A DNA stretch of 13,820 nt, from contig CAMWNQ010000027.1 of the NCBI GenBank assembly GCA_947175655.1, positions 1 to 13,820 of the forward strand, in the 5' to 3' direction. The notes under the pieces were generated by a model that had not been told where the DNA came from, did not search any database, and saw only the letters and a program-made list of their open reading frames with translations. Position 1 is the stretch's first letter. Every line of letters starts with the position of its first letter. The position numbers were made by a program, and so were the translations under genes. Positions 6,701-13,820 of this stretch are shown here, piece by piece. This DNA is from an uncultured Clostridia bacterium. Lineage in GTDB: Bacteria; Bacillota; Clostridia; Oscillospirales; Ruminococcaceae.

Positions 6701-8455
6701 CTATACTATCTCTGACATATAATGCTTGCTGAACTTTTTAACATTTTCTTCAAATTCTTTGCCGTGCTGAAATTTCAAATCCTGAATATATCCGTGAGTA
6801 TCAAAGCTTTCGTGAGCAATTTCAATCATACAGACAGCAATATTTGAACAGTGGTCAGAGACTCTTTCAAGATTTGTAAGAAGGTCAGTAAGTATAAATC
6901 CCATTTCCATAGTGCATTCATTTTTACGAAGTCTTGATACATGTCTTTTTTTAAGTAAAATCTGAAGGTCATCAACTACCTGTTCAAGCGGTTCAATATC
7001 ATAAGCTTTTTCAATATCATCACTCTTAAAAGCTTCAAGAGTCAGATTAAGAATATCTCCTACAGCACGTATCATAACAGAAAGTTCCTTTTTGGCTGAT
7101 TCTGAAAAACTGAGTTTTTTCTCATATATTTCTCTTGCTGAATCAAGTATATTTATTGAATGGTCACTGATTCTTTCAATATCACCTATTATTCTGAGCA
7201 GTTTTGATACTTCCATACTGTCATTGTCTGACAATGCCTTTGCACTGAGATTCAGAAGATATGAACCAAGTTCATCTTCATATTCATCTACCATTTCTTC
7301 ATTTTTAATGATTGATTGTGATATGTTTTCAGTATAGTTTAAAACCATACTCATTGAAGAACTTAATCCTGATACAGCTTTATCTGCCATATCAAATGCA
7401 ACATTCTTACAACATTCAACCGCTACAGGAGGAGTTGAAAGAAGTCTTTCATCAATAAGCTTTGTTTTTTCTTTTTCATCGCCATCTTTTACTATAATAT
7501 GTGCAAGTTTTTCAAGCTGTTTTGTAAAAGGCATAAGAATTATAAGTGCAAATATCTTGAATATTGTATGAATCTGAGCAATTCCAAGAGGATTTGTGGC
7601 ATTATTTACAAATGAAAATCCTATTATTGCATTTAATCCATAATATACCGCCATACATATTACCGCACTTATAACATTAAAACTGAGATGTATTACTGCT
7701 GCTCTTTTAGCATTTTTTCCTGCACCTGCTGATGAAATCATAGCACTTACACAAGTTCCTATATTCTGACCCATTACAATCGGTATTGCTGTAGCATAAG
7801 TTACGCTTCCTGTAAGAGTAAGTGATTGGAGTATTCCGACTGATGCTGATGATGACTGTACAATAGCAGTAAATACAACACCTACTATAAGTCCAAGTAT
7901 CGGATTTGAAAAAAGCAATAAGATTTCCCTGAACTTCTGTGATTCTGAAAGAGGTTCAACAGCTCCAGACATTGTTTCCATTCCAAACATCAGAACTGCA
8001 AATCCAATAAGTATATATGCTGTATCATGCTTTTTCTTGTCTTTTATAAACATAATCATTACTATACCTATAAATGCAAGAAGAGGTGTGAAAGATGCCG
8101 GTTTAAGCATCTGAAGCCAGAACGTTTCCCCCTGTATTCCGGTAAGACTCAAAAGCCAAGATGTTACTGATGTTCCAAGGTTTGCACCCATAATTACACC
8201 AACAGACTGATGAAGTGTCATTATTCCAGAATTTACAAATCCTACAACCATTACTGTTGTTGCCGATGAAGACTGTATAACTGCTGTCACCACAAGTCCG
8301 AGCAGAAATCCTTTGAAAGTGTTTGAAGTAAGATTTGCAAGTATTGATTTAAGCTGACTGCCTGCACGTCGTTCAAGTGCATCACCCATAATATTCATTC
8401 CATAAAGGAAAAAGGCAAGTCCACCAAGTAAAGTAAATACATTAAAAATACTCAT
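6701..8455 (-). CDS. Na+/phosphate cotransporter with C-terminal PhoU domain
   Basis: The 584-residue membrane protein belongs to the Na/Pi cotransporter II (NptA/YjbB-like) family, which moves inorganic phosphate coupled to sodium. The two hallmark inverted repeats are present as QSSSATT (61-67) and QSSSAS (200-205), each within a transmembrane block. The membrane part covers about 1-322. Residues about 350-570 form two helical PhoU-type repeats, which in this fusion family face the cytoplasm and are thought to regulate transport. The ribosome site GGGAG (8466-8470) precedes the ATG. Upstream is a promoter with a good -10 but poor -35 and three phased TTTACA repeats, and the PhoR/PhoB-type genes lie next to it. 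Low-phosphate induction is therefore a strong inference. Whether it imports or exports phosphate cannot be told from sequence, as characterised bacterial members do either. Confidence 0.93.
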   Translation of the reverse strand: MSIFNVFTLLGGLAFFLYGMNIMGDALERRAGSQLKSILANLTSNTFKGFLLGLVVTAVIQSSSATTVMVVGFVNSGIMTLHQSVGVIMGANLGTSVTSWLLSLTGIQGETFWLQMLKPASFTPLLAFIGIVMIMFIKDKKKHDTAYILIGFAVLMFGMETMSGAVEPLSESQKFREILLLFSNPILGLIVGVVFTAIVQSSSASVGILQSLTLTGSVTYATAIPIVMGQNIGTCVSAMISSAGAGKNAKRAAVIHLSFNVISAVICMAVYYGLNAIIGFSFVNNATNPLGIAQIHTIFKIFALIILMPFTKQLEKLAHIIVKDGDEKEKTKLIDERLLSTPPVAVECCKNVAFDMADKAVSGLSSSMSMVLNYTENISQSIIKNEEMVDEYEDELGSYLLNLSAKALSDNDSMEVSKLLRIIGDIERISDHSINILDSAREIYEKKLSFSESAKKELSVMIRAVGDILNLTLEAFKSDDIEKAYDIEPLEQVVDDLQILLKKRHVSRLRKNECTMEMGFILTDLLTNLERVSDHCSNIAVCMIEIAHESFDTHGYIQDLKFQHGKEFEENVKKFSKHYMSEIV

Positions 8456-8507
8456 ATGAAAATACTCCCTATCATTTTTAATTTACTCATATTTTTTCAT
8501 CTTTACA

Positions 8508-8561
8508 ATTATATAACACGATTGTAAAACCACGGTGCTTATTTTGTAAAATTCATGTAAA
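8508..8561 (-). promoter_or_regulatory. Putative PhoP-controlled promoter of the Na/Pi transporter
   Basis: A TATAAT -10 (8513-8508) has no proper -35 at 17 bases (ACCGTG). Upstream on the coding strand TTTACA occurs three times, at 8561-8556, 8550-8545 and 8528-8523, spaced by 11 and 22 bases. The middle phase (8539-8534, AGCACC) is degenerate. Bacillus PhoP boxes are TTAACA-like hexamers repeated every 11 bases at about -20 to -60, which is where these fall. Activation by the neighbouring response regulator is inferred. Confidence 0.55.
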
Positions 8562-8570
8562 ATCTGCTCA

Positions 8571-8602
8571 AAAAAAGACAGCTGAAAATAACTGTCTTTT
8601 TT
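8571..8602. terminator. Rho-independent terminator after phoR
   Basis: AAAAAAGACAG (8571-8581) pairs with CTGTCTTTTTT (8592-8602) over 11 base pairs with a 10-base loop. The A/T arms give a U tract in either direction. It separates the kinase gene from the transporter promoter, so the transporter must be transcribed on its own. Confidence 0.85.
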
Positions 8603-8617
8603 AACATAAAAAATAGA

Positions 8618-9994
8618 TTATGGAAGAAATATAGTTATCTCTGTACCTTTACCAAGTTCACTTTTAAGATTTACTGTTCCCTTATGATATGCAACTATAT
8701 GCTTTACAATTGAAAGTCCAAGACCTGTTCCGCCTGTCTGACGTGAATGGCTTTTATCTACACGATAGAACCTTTCAAAAATTCTCTCCGTATCACTTTC
8801 AGGTATTCCTATTCCATTGTCCCTGATTGATATCACCGTCTGATTTTCAACGGAGGAAATGCCTACTTTCACATATCCACCTTTTTTATTGTATTTTATT
8901 GCGTTATCAATAAGATTTGTAAAAAGTTCACGGATATAGCTTTCATTGCACATACAACAAATACCTTCATCACCTTCAAATATAATACTTACCTCTGCAC
9001 TTCTTGCCTTATCTGCAAGAAGTTCAGCTACTTCCTCAGCAATGTTCATAAGATTTATTTTACTTGTAATTACTTCATTATTTTCATCAAGTTCCGAAAG
9101 TCTTATAATATCATTTATAAGGAAAAGAAGCCTCTGACTTTCCTGCTGTATTCTTGAACCGTATTTTTTTATATCCTCAATATCAGTAATCATACCACTT
9201 CCAAAAAGTTCACCGAATCCCCTTATTGTAGTAAGAGGCGTTTTGAGTTCGTGAGATACATTGGCGGAAAATTCACGTCTTAAATTTTCAGCATCAAACT
9301 TCTGGCTTACATCAGTGAAGATTATAATTATACAATCATTACTTGATATTTCTACTCTGTTTGCATATGCATATAATTTCTTTCCGTTTTCAAGATTAAT
9401 ATCCTGTATTGTACGGCTTTTATCATTATCTGAAAGAAACTCAATAAGTTCCTTGCAGTCGGTAAGCGATGATATATGAGTCATACCGGAAATATAACCA
9501 TTATCAGTAAACATATTCACAGCACTTTTATTGATATTTATAATATATCCGTTCTCATCAAGAATTACCATTCCTTCACTCATATTTTCAAATATAAGTG
9601 CTATTTTCTCACTTTCATTCCGCCATCTTCCTTTATATTTATCCACTTTTCTTGTAAGTCCGGATATTGTTTCAGTTATGGATTTAAATTCATCATATTC
9701 CGTCTGAATTTTAAGAATTTCATTTTCACTGCCATTAAAATTTTCAATTTGTTTCGCAAGATTTCTGAATGAAATCATAATATTTTCTGCAAGTTTTTTT
9801 GAAAAATAAAGAGAAATACCTATGCTTAATGCAAGAGCAATAAAAGAAAATACCAGTCTTATTATTAATACATCTTTTATATCATCACCATATCTGTCAT
9901 AACAGAAAAAATCAGATACTAATTCAAATACAATAAACATTATTACTGATATTAACAATATTATCGTCATACTTTTATAAAGCTTTTTTTTCAT
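8618..9994 (-). CDS. phoR: PhoR-type sensor histidine kinase
   Basis: This is the membrane histidine kinase of a two-component pair. Two transmembrane helices (about 9-29 and 43-63) are joined by an extracytoplasmic loop of only about 13 residues, too short for a folded sensor domain. A HAMP-like linker (about 64-118), a PAS domain (about 128-230), a HisKA dimerisation helix with the phospho-acceptor His248 in SANVSHELKTPLT (243-255), and an ATPase domain follow. The ATPase N box is NLIDNAIKYN (360-369), the G1 box DNGIG (392-396) and the G2 box GGTGLGL (421-427). All catalytic boxes are intact. The start codon overlaps the response-regulator stop as ATGA, showing translational coupling. PhoR is the best name, given the PAS-HisKA layout and the phosphate transporter next door, but a PAS-containing VicK/WalK-like kinase would look similar. 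The short loop suggests that the signal comes through a partner or the cytoplasm. Confidence 0.88.
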   Translation of the reverse strand: MKKKLYKSMTIILLISVIMFIVFELVSDFFCYDRYGDDIKDVLIIRLVFSFIALALSIGISLYFSKKLAENIMISFRNLAKQIENFNGSENEILKIQTEYDEFKSITETISGLTRKVDKYKGRWRNESEKIALIFENMSEGMVILDENGYIININKSAVNMFTDNGYISGMTHISSLTDCKELIEFLSDNDKSRTIQDINLENGKKLYAYANRVEISSNDCIIIIFTDVSQKFDAENLRREFSANVSHELKTPLTTIRGFGELFGSGMITDIEDIKKYGSRIQQESQRLLFLINDIIRLSELDENNEVITSKINLMNIAEEVAELLADKARSAEVSIIFEGDEGICCMCNESYIRELFTNLIDNAIKYNKKGGYVKVGISSVENQTVISIRDNGIGIPESDTERIFERFYRVDKSHSRQTGGTGLGLSIVKHIVAYHKGTVNLKSELGKGTEITIFLP

Positions 9995-10671
9995 ACTATC
10001 TTATACCCATATCCACGTACTGTTGTTACAACATCACTGCAACCCACATTCTCAAGTTTCTGACGTAATGTTTTTATATGAGCATCAACTGTACGGCTTT
10101 CACCTTCATAATCAAATCCCCACACGTTAAGCATAAGCATATCTCTTGAAACAGCCTTTCCCTTGTGCTGACCAAGATAACTTAATAGTTCAAATTCCTT
10201 ATATGTAAGAACAGCTTCATTTTCTCCGTAAAATACTGTTCTTTTCTGTAAGTCAATAACAAGTTTGTCTATTGATATAATCTGGGAAGTATTATTAGTT
10301 ACTTTGGAACGTCTCAATACTGCTTTGATTCTTGACAAAAGTTCCATAATCCCAAAAGGTTTTGTTACATAATCATCTGCACCCATTTCAAGACCTTTTA
10401 CTTTGTCAAGCTCACTTGATTTTGCCGTAAGCATTATTATGGGTATATCTTTATATAAATTATCTTTTTTCAATGCTTCAAGAATTGTAAAACCGTCCTG
10501 TCCGGAAAGCATTATATCAAGTAATATAAGTGAAGGTATATCCTTTTTTAGATTTTCCATAAGTTCCCTTCCCGTTTCAAATCCCTGTACTCCATAACCC
10601 CCCGATTTTAAAGCGCACGATATAAGTTCTCTTATTCCTATATCATCTTCAACACAATATATTAATGACAT
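9991..10671 (-). CDS. phoB: PhoB/PhoP-type response regulator (OmpR family)
   Basis: The receiver domain (1-118) carries the acidic pocket EDD (8-10), the phospho-acceptor Asp52 in LLDIML, Thr82 and Lys104 in TKPFG, all conserved. A winged-helix DNA-binding domain of OmpR/PhoB type follows (about 128-224), with SRTVDAHIKTLRQKL as the recognition-helix region and the closing TTVRGYGYKI wing. It is the partner of the overlapping kinase gene. The ATG at 10671 is chosen over the TTG at 10674 because GAGGTGG (10684-10678) then lies six bases upstream. A TTGAAA/TATAAT promoter at 10737-10709 drives both genes. The likely target seen in this window is the Na/Pi transporter promoter with its 11-base phased repeats. 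PhoP is the equivalent Gram-positive name. Assignment to phosphate control rests on context as well as family. Confidence 0.9.
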   Translation of the reverse strand: MSLIYCVEDDIGIRELISCALKSGGYGVQGFETGRELMENLKKDIPSLILLDIMLSGQDGFTILEALKKDNLYKDIPIIMLTAKSSELDKVKGLEMGADDYVTKPFGIMELLSRIKAVLRRSKVTNNTSQIISIDKLVIDLQKRTVFYGENEAVLTYKEFELLSYLGQHKGKAVSRDMLMLNVWGFDYEGESRTVDAHIKTLRQKLENVGCSDVVTTVRGYGYKIV

Positions 10672-10708
10672 CAATAACCACCTCAGCCGATTTTTTATAT
10701 ATAATTTT

Positions 10709-10737
10709 ATTATAACTCAAAAAAAAATCAATTTCAA
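10709..10737 (-). promoter_or_regulatory. Promoter of the phoB-phoR operon
   Basis: On the minus strand TTGAAA (10737-10732), a 17-base spacer and TATAAT (10714-10709) precede the response-regulator gene. I see no 11-base phased TTTACA repeats here, so autoregulation of the type inferred for the transporter is not obvious. Confidence 0.7.
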
Positions 10738-10751
10738 GATTTTTTTCTATC

Positions 10752-10811
10752 AAAAAAAACATCTCTCCTGTTTTTTCAGAATAATAAATATACTGAAATT
10801 ACAGAAGAGAT
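10752..10811 (-). terminator. Large terminator hairpin after pssA
   Basis: An outer stem pairs 10761-10771 (ATCTCTCCTGT) with 10801-10811 (ACAGAAGAGAT) with one mismatch. An inner stem pairs TTTCAG (10774-10779) with CTGAAA (10793-10798). A run of eight A (10752-10759) gives leftward transcripts a strong U tract. It ends the pssA transcript just ahead of the phoB promoter. Confidence 0.8.
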
Positions 10812-10836
10812 TATGTAAAAAAATATCAGGAAACAA

Positions 10837-11478
10837 TTACCTTCTTGTTCTGTAGAGCATCCAAAGAAGCTCTAAGATTCCCAAGCCAAGAAATATAAAC
10901 ATTAATTTCATATCGGGTTTCTTTATTTTAAAACGTGTTATAAATGCAATAGCTGTCAGTAAAAGCACTGTACCATAAATGCAAGGAAAAATTTCATAAC
11001 CTATATCGTTTCTGAAACTATAAAGCAATGGAAGTATAAGTGCAACGCTTGTAACAGGAAGTCCTTCATATATTTTTCTTACATCAGATGTCTTTTGCTG
11101 TCTTAATTCTTCCGTTACATTAAAATAAGCCAGTCTTATTACTGCACATAAAGGGAAAAGTATAAGTATGGGAATATCAAGCCATTTTTTCATACCAACT
11201 GAATATCCTATTACTGACGGAAGAACTCCAAAGCAAACCAAATCGCAAAGTGAATCAATCTGTATTCCGAACTGCTTTTCCTGTTCTGTACGATTCTTAC
11301 TTGTACGTGCCACTTTTCCGTCAAACATATCACAAAGACCAGAAATCATAAGACATATTATAGCATATCTAGGACTTGCAGGCATATCCCCAACCCCTGA
11401 AGCAAGAAAAATTCCGGTTACAGATGACAGCAAACCAATATATGTCAAAATAACTGTATAATTATAAAAACCAATCAT
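10837..11478 (-). CDS. pssA: CDP-diacylglycerol-serine O-phosphatidyltransferase (PssA)
   Basis: This integral membrane enzyme of the CDP-alcohol phosphatidyltransferase family makes phosphatidylserine from CDP-diacylglycerol and serine. The family signature is complete: DMFDGKVAR (50-58), then Gly71, Asp75 and Asp79 in GIQIDSLCD, with the longer Arg-to-Gly spacing seen in clostridial PssA. The following VCFGVLPS stretch is also typical of PssA. Several hydrophobic helices (about 9-27, 38-50, 102-118, 135-150 and two near the C terminus) fit the six-helix fold. The ATG at 11499 has no ribosome site. AAGGAG lies within that extension (11491-11486), seven bases before the ATG at 11478, so the latter is chosen and the protein is 213 residues. 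No psd (decarboxylase) gene is adjacent in this window, so whether phosphatidylethanolamine is made cannot be said. The gene has its own promoter and a strong terminator. Confidence 0.93.
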   Translation of the reverse strand: MIGFYNYTVILTYIGLLSSVTGIFLASGVGDMPASPRYAIICLMISGLCDMFDGKVARTSKNRTEQEKQFGIQIDSLCDLVCFGVLPSVIGYSVGMKKWLDIPILILFPLCAVIRLAYFNVTEELRQQKTSDVRKIYEGLPVTSVALILPLLYSFRNDIGYEIFPCIYGTVLLLTAIAFITRFKIKKPDMKLMFIFLGLGILELLWMLYRTRR

Positions 11479-11485
11479 CAAAAAG

Positions 11486-11491
11486 CTCCTT
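11486..11491 (-). promoter_or_regulatory. Ribosome binding site that decides the pssA start
   Basis: AAGGAG on the minus strand lies seven bases before the ATG at 11478 and inside the extension that the upstream ATG (11499) would create. It favours the shorter 213-residue protein. Confidence 0.75.
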
Positions 11492-11513
11492 AAAAACATT
11501 TTACAACTATAAT

Positions 11514-11542
11514 ATTATAGCATATAAAATATAAAAATTCAA
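11514..11542 (-). promoter_or_regulatory. Promoter of pssA
   Basis: On the minus strand TTGAAT (11542-11537), 17 bases and TATAAT (11519-11514) lie at the 3' end of the leucine-rich-repeat gene, and overlap its stop codon. pssA can therefore be expressed alone, though read-through from the upstream gene is possible because no terminator separates them. Confidence 0.65.
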
Positions 11543-12648
11543 TAGCCTGACGACAATTTAAGAAACAAATCATAAAAACTACTATTTTTATTATTTAAAG
11601 CATATTCTGTAAATTCATGGATATTCTTTTTTGTTAAAAATCTAAAAGGAAGAATTTTCTGCATTGAATTAATATCGTTTATGTCAATAAGATATTTCAC
11701 TGTTTTATTGATATTTTTCCTGATGTAGACTTTAAAAAAATCATAATTATCTATCATATATAACGCAATCTGGATTTTATATTCCCATTTTTTTATTTCT
11801 TTAAAAGCGTCTTCCGCGTTATTGCTGTTAAAAAATCTCAGAATTTTTCTTATTTCAGATAATGTAAAATGTGATGAAGATTTCAAATTCAGATTTATAT
11901 TAAATCTGTCAAAGAAAATTTCAAGTTCTTTGATATTCCTGCAATTTGTAAATGTGTCGTTATCATCAGCACTGAAAGATGACGGCATTGAAATTAACAA
12001 TAAATTCTTACAGTCCATAAAAAGCATTCTTCCGGTATCTCTCAGTGAATTGGACAATCTTATATATTCCAGATTACAGCAATTGCAAAAGCACAAACTT
12101 CCTATTATCTCAACCGAATCAGTCATAATTATTTCCCTGAGATTTGAACAGCATTCAAAAACACTGGCATTTATTTTTTTTACCGAATCCGGAATAATGT
12201 ATCTCGAATCAGTTTTTGATGGAAGATATGAAAAAATTTCTGTCATATTCCTACTGAAAAGTATATTGTTGTCAATAATATAATTTGGATTTTTTTCTGA
12301 TATTTCAATTATTTTAAGACCAGTACAGCCCTTGAAAATATTTTCCCCTATGAACTTTACTGATTCTGGAATAAAGAAATATTTAAGACTTGTACAGTCA
12401 CTGAATGCATATGAATCAATAATAACAACAGAATCCGGAATATTGATTTTATATAAGTTATGACAATTCCCTATTGCAAATTTCTTAATCCTTTTGACTG
12501 TATTGGGTATTGTGATACTTGTTATATTATCGTTGTGGCTAAAACAAAACATACTTATTTCTGTTACTCCATACGGAATAACAATATCACTTATATTATC
12601 ATCGTAAATATATTTGTAAAGGATATTTCCTCTAATCTGAAAACTCAT
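11539..12648 (-). CDS. Cytoplasmic BspA-like leucine-rich-repeat protein
   Basis: This 369-residue protein contains about eight BspA-like (LRR_5 type) repeats of roughly 23 residues between positions 22 and 243. Each has an IP-x-(S/T)V-xx-I core and a Cys-x-NL-like turn (for example GNCHNL, SDCTSL, KGCTGL, MDCKNL). An island of about 35 residues after the fourth repeat (NPNYIIDNNILFS onward) is typical of this family. Residues about 255-369 are repeat-free, charged and helical, ending in a TKKNIHEFTEYA segment that resembles C termini of other clostridial repeat proteins. No signal peptide, sortase motif or membrane segment is seen, so, unlike secreted BspA, it should stay in the cytoplasm. 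Its role is unknown; repeats of this kind usually bind proteins. The ATG at 12648 is chosen because AGGAAG lies seven bases upstream, inside the extension from the ATG at 12669. A promoter is seen at 12713-12685. Confidence 0.85.
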   Translation of the reverse strand: MSFQIRGNILYKYIYDDNISDIVIPYGVTEISMFCFSHNDNITSITIPNTVKRIKKFAIGNCHNLYKINIPDSVVIIDSYAFSDCTSLKYFFIPESVKFIGENIFKGCTGLKIIEISEKNPNYIIDNNILFSRNMTEIFSYLPSKTDSRYIIPDSVKKINASVFECCSNLREIIMTDSVEIIGSLCFCNCCNLEYIRLSNSLRDTGRMLFMDCKNLLLISMPSSFSADDNDTFTNCRNIKELEIFFDRFNINLNLKSSSHFTLSEIRKILRFFNSNNAEDAFKEIKKWEYKIQIALYMIDNYDFFKVYIRKNINKTVKYLIDINDINSMQKILPFRFLTKKNIHEFTEYALNNKNSSFYDLFLKLSSGY

Positions 12649-12684
12649 ATAATTTCTTCCTTTTTTCATATTATAATATAAATA

Positions 12685-12713
12685 ATTATATACTAAAATA
12701 TATATCTTTACAA
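12685..12713 (-). promoter_or_regulatory. Promoter of the leucine-rich-repeat gene
   Basis: On the minus strand TTGTAA (12713-12708), a 17-base spacer and TATAAT (12690-12685) precede the gene by about 30 bases. It is back to back with the PHP gene promoter. A second TATAAT at 12675-12670 lacks a -35. Confidence 0.55.
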
Positions 12714-12731
12714 TACTTTTCCGATACTTGA

Positions 12732-12760
12732 TTGATTAACGAAATAATATATGTTATAAT
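12732..12760 (+). promoter_or_regulatory. Promoter of the PHP phosphoesterase gene
   Basis: TTGATT (12732-12737), a 17-base spacer and TATAAT (12755-12760) with an extended -10 (TGT at 12752-12754) precede the gene, leaving a leader of about 30 bases. Confidence 0.7.
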
Positions 12761-12795
12761 AAAACAGAAATAATTTTGTCTAAGGAGTTTTTTAT

Positions 12796-13656
12796 ATGAC
12801 TGACCTTCATACACATTCAAATAAATCAGACGGTGAACTTTCCCCGTCAGCTTTAATGGAAACTGCATATAAATGTGGTGTAAGAACAATATCGATTACT
12901 GACCACGATAATGTATCAGGCAATGCAGAAGCTATGAAAAAATGCAGTGAACTCGGAATGAAATTCATAACTGGCATTGAAATAAGTACAAATGAATTCA
13001 AAGACCTCCATATATTAGGATATAACATAGATATAAATAATGCTGAACTTCTTAAAAAGTGTGAAATTTTTGCAGAATCACGTCGTGGAAGAGTAAAAGA
13101 AATGATTAATCTTTTGGAAAAGTATAATGTATTTATTACTGAAGATGACATTTTGAAACAATCCAAAGATGGCATTATTGCACGTCCTCATTTTGCAGGT
13201 GCTATGGTAGCAAAAGGTTATGTTTCCACAACAGAGGAAGCTTTTGAAAAATATCTTGCTACTCCGGAATTCCATAAAATAAAAAGATACAAGGCATCTT
13301 TTAAAGAAGCTATAGAATTAATTCATAATGCCGGAGGACTTGCAGTTATGGCACATCCTTTTCAAATAGAAAAATCAGAACATCAGCTTGACCTTGATGA
13401 ATTTGTTGCTGAACTTGTAAACAATGGTCTTGACGGTATGGAATGTTATTATAGCCGTCATACTCCGGAAATGTTTGACAGATACCTGAAAATCGCTGAA
13501 AAATACAATCTCTGTATTTCCATAGGTTCTGACTATCACGGAATCCATATAAAAGAAAAAATACATCTGGGAACAGGTGAAAATAATTCTCTTATCAATC
13601 TCCAGAATATCATTTCATTTAATGATAATAAAAGAAATATCCTTAATTATATTTAA
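12796..13656 (+). CDS. PHP-domain phosphoesterase (TrpH/RNase AM-like)
   Basis: The 286-residue cytoplasmic protein is a stand-alone PHP-domain metallo-phosphoesterase. Expected trinuclear metal ligands are all present: DLHTHS (3-8, His5 and His7), Asp12, TDHD (35-38), Glu62 in TGIEIS, His72 in LHILGY, His132 in RPHF, His187 in MAHP, and Asp246 and His248 in GSDYHG. The domain covers nearly the whole protein with an inserted helical part (about 85-170), the arrangement of the YciV/TrpH group. E. coli YciV (RNase AM) is a 5'-3' exoribonuclease, and relatives hydrolyse nucleoside 3',5'-bisphosphates. A similar activity on short RNA or 3',5'-bisphosphates is likely here but not proven by sequence. 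It lacks polymerase or histidinol-phosphate features. AAGGAG (12782-12787) precedes the ATG by eight bases. No terminator is obvious before the tRNA promoter. Confidence 0.9.
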   Translation: MTDLHTHSNKSDGELSPSALMETAYKCGVRTISITDHDNVSGNAEAMKKCSELGMKFITGIEISTNEFKDLHILGYNIDINNAELLKKCEIFAESRRGRVKEMINLLEKYNVFITEDDILKQSKDGIIARPHFAGAMVAKGYVSTTEEAFEKYLATPEFHKIKRYKASFKEAIELIHNAGGLAVMAHPFQIEKSEHQLDLDEFVAELVNNGLDGMECYYSRHTPEMFDRYLKIAEKYNLCISIGSDYHGIHIKEKIHLGTGENNSLINLQNIISFNDNKRNILNYI

Positions 13657-13712
13657 TTTATACAAATATATCAACACTATTTTGTGCAGTCCAACAAAAA
13701 AATAATATTCCC

Positions 13713-13741
13713 TTGACTTTTGATTCGCTTTGTGATATAAT
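13713..13741 (+). promoter_or_regulatory. Promoter of the tRNA-Trp gene
   Basis: TTGACT (13713-13718), a 17-base spacer and TATAAT (13736-13741) with an extended TGA before the -10 form a strong promoter. Its expected start lies about 20 bases ahead of the tRNA, as usual for stable RNA genes. Confidence 0.8.
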
Positions 13742-13768
13742 AATTAAGTCGTAAAGTTAATACTGTTT

Positions 13769-13820
13769 AGGGGTATAGCTCAGTTGGTAGAGCAGCGGTC
13801 TCCAAAACCGCGTGCCGAGG
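13769..13820 (+). tRNA. trnW: tRNA-Trp (anticodon CCA), 3' part beyond the window
   Basis: The sequence starts with an acceptor strand AGGGGTA (13769-13775), then a D arm (GCTC ... GAGC) and a perfect anticodon stem GCGGT/ACCGC closing the loop CTCCAAA, with anticodon CCA for tryptophan. The window ends at the start of the T arm, so the T loop, the acceptor 3' strand and any encoded CCA end are not visible. In many Firmicutes this tRNA lies beside rpmG, secE and nusG; that neighbourhood would be to the right and is only a guess. Confidence 0.93.

Noticed and set aside
12686..12889. Small leftward reading frame over the PHP gene start
   Set aside because: It overlaps both divergent promoters and the 5' end of the well-supported PHP gene, and shows no recognisable domain.
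13657..13712. Terminator of the PHP gene
   Set aside because: The only pairing seen (TTTTGT with ACAAAA) is short, AT-only at its base and not followed by a T run on the plus strand.
1..13820. CRISPR array, insertion sequence or rRNA
   Set aside because: No regularly spaced long repeats, no transposase frame with terminal inverted repeats and no rRNA-like sequence were seen on either strand.

Overview
The window looks like chromosomal DNA from a low-GC Firmicute of the class Clostridia, most likely Ruminococcus or a near relative. The reasons are very AT-rich DNA, strong AGGAG-type ribosome binding sites, sigma-A-like promoters (TTGACA/TATAAT), Gram-positive-style lipoprotein cyclophilins, a clostridial-type PssA and a BspA-like leucine-rich-repeat protein. 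The genus is an inference from style, not from a marker gene.

Region 1 (1-3281) holds the most unusual part. It is a three-gene rightward operon driven by a consensus promoter at 91-120 and closed by a terminator at 3249-3281. The genes encode a J-domain protein fused to a degenerate protein-kinase-like domain, a cytoplasmic von Willebrand A protein with an intact MIDAS motif, and a short, divergent adenylosuccinate-synthetase homologue. The synthetase keeps its catalytic residues but has a changed substrate loop. I know of no characterised function for this combination. I infer a regulated system that makes or uses a nucleotide-like product, with the vWA and J/pseudokinase proteins as assembly or control factors.

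Region 2 (3287-6700) reads leftward: murA (peptidoglycan precursor synthesis), a lipoprotein peptidyl-prolyl isomerase of the cyclophilin type, and a second cyclophilin-like lipoprotein that has lost the catalytic arginine. Both lipoprotein genes have their own good promoter. murA probably shares the transcript of the first one.

Region 3 (6701-11538) also reads leftward and looks like a phosphate and membrane-lipid block: a Na+/phosphate cotransporter fused to a PhoU domain, a PhoR-type histidine kinase, a PhoB/PhoP-type response regulator that overlaps the kinase gene by 4 bases, and pssA. Three TTTACA repeats in 11-base phase lie upstream of the transporter promoter and look like a PhoP box. 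This suggests the two-component system controls the transporter next to it.

Region 4 (11539-13820) contains a leftward cytoplasmic leucine-rich-repeat protein, a divergently transcribed PHP-domain phosphoesterase, and the 5' two thirds of a tRNA-Trp gene (anticodon CCA) with its own promoter, cut by the window end. No insertion sequence, CRISPR array, rRNA gene or phage gene is visible. No stretch longer than 300 bases lacks a gene. The longest gap (5427-5687) holds the promoter of the cyclophilin gene.
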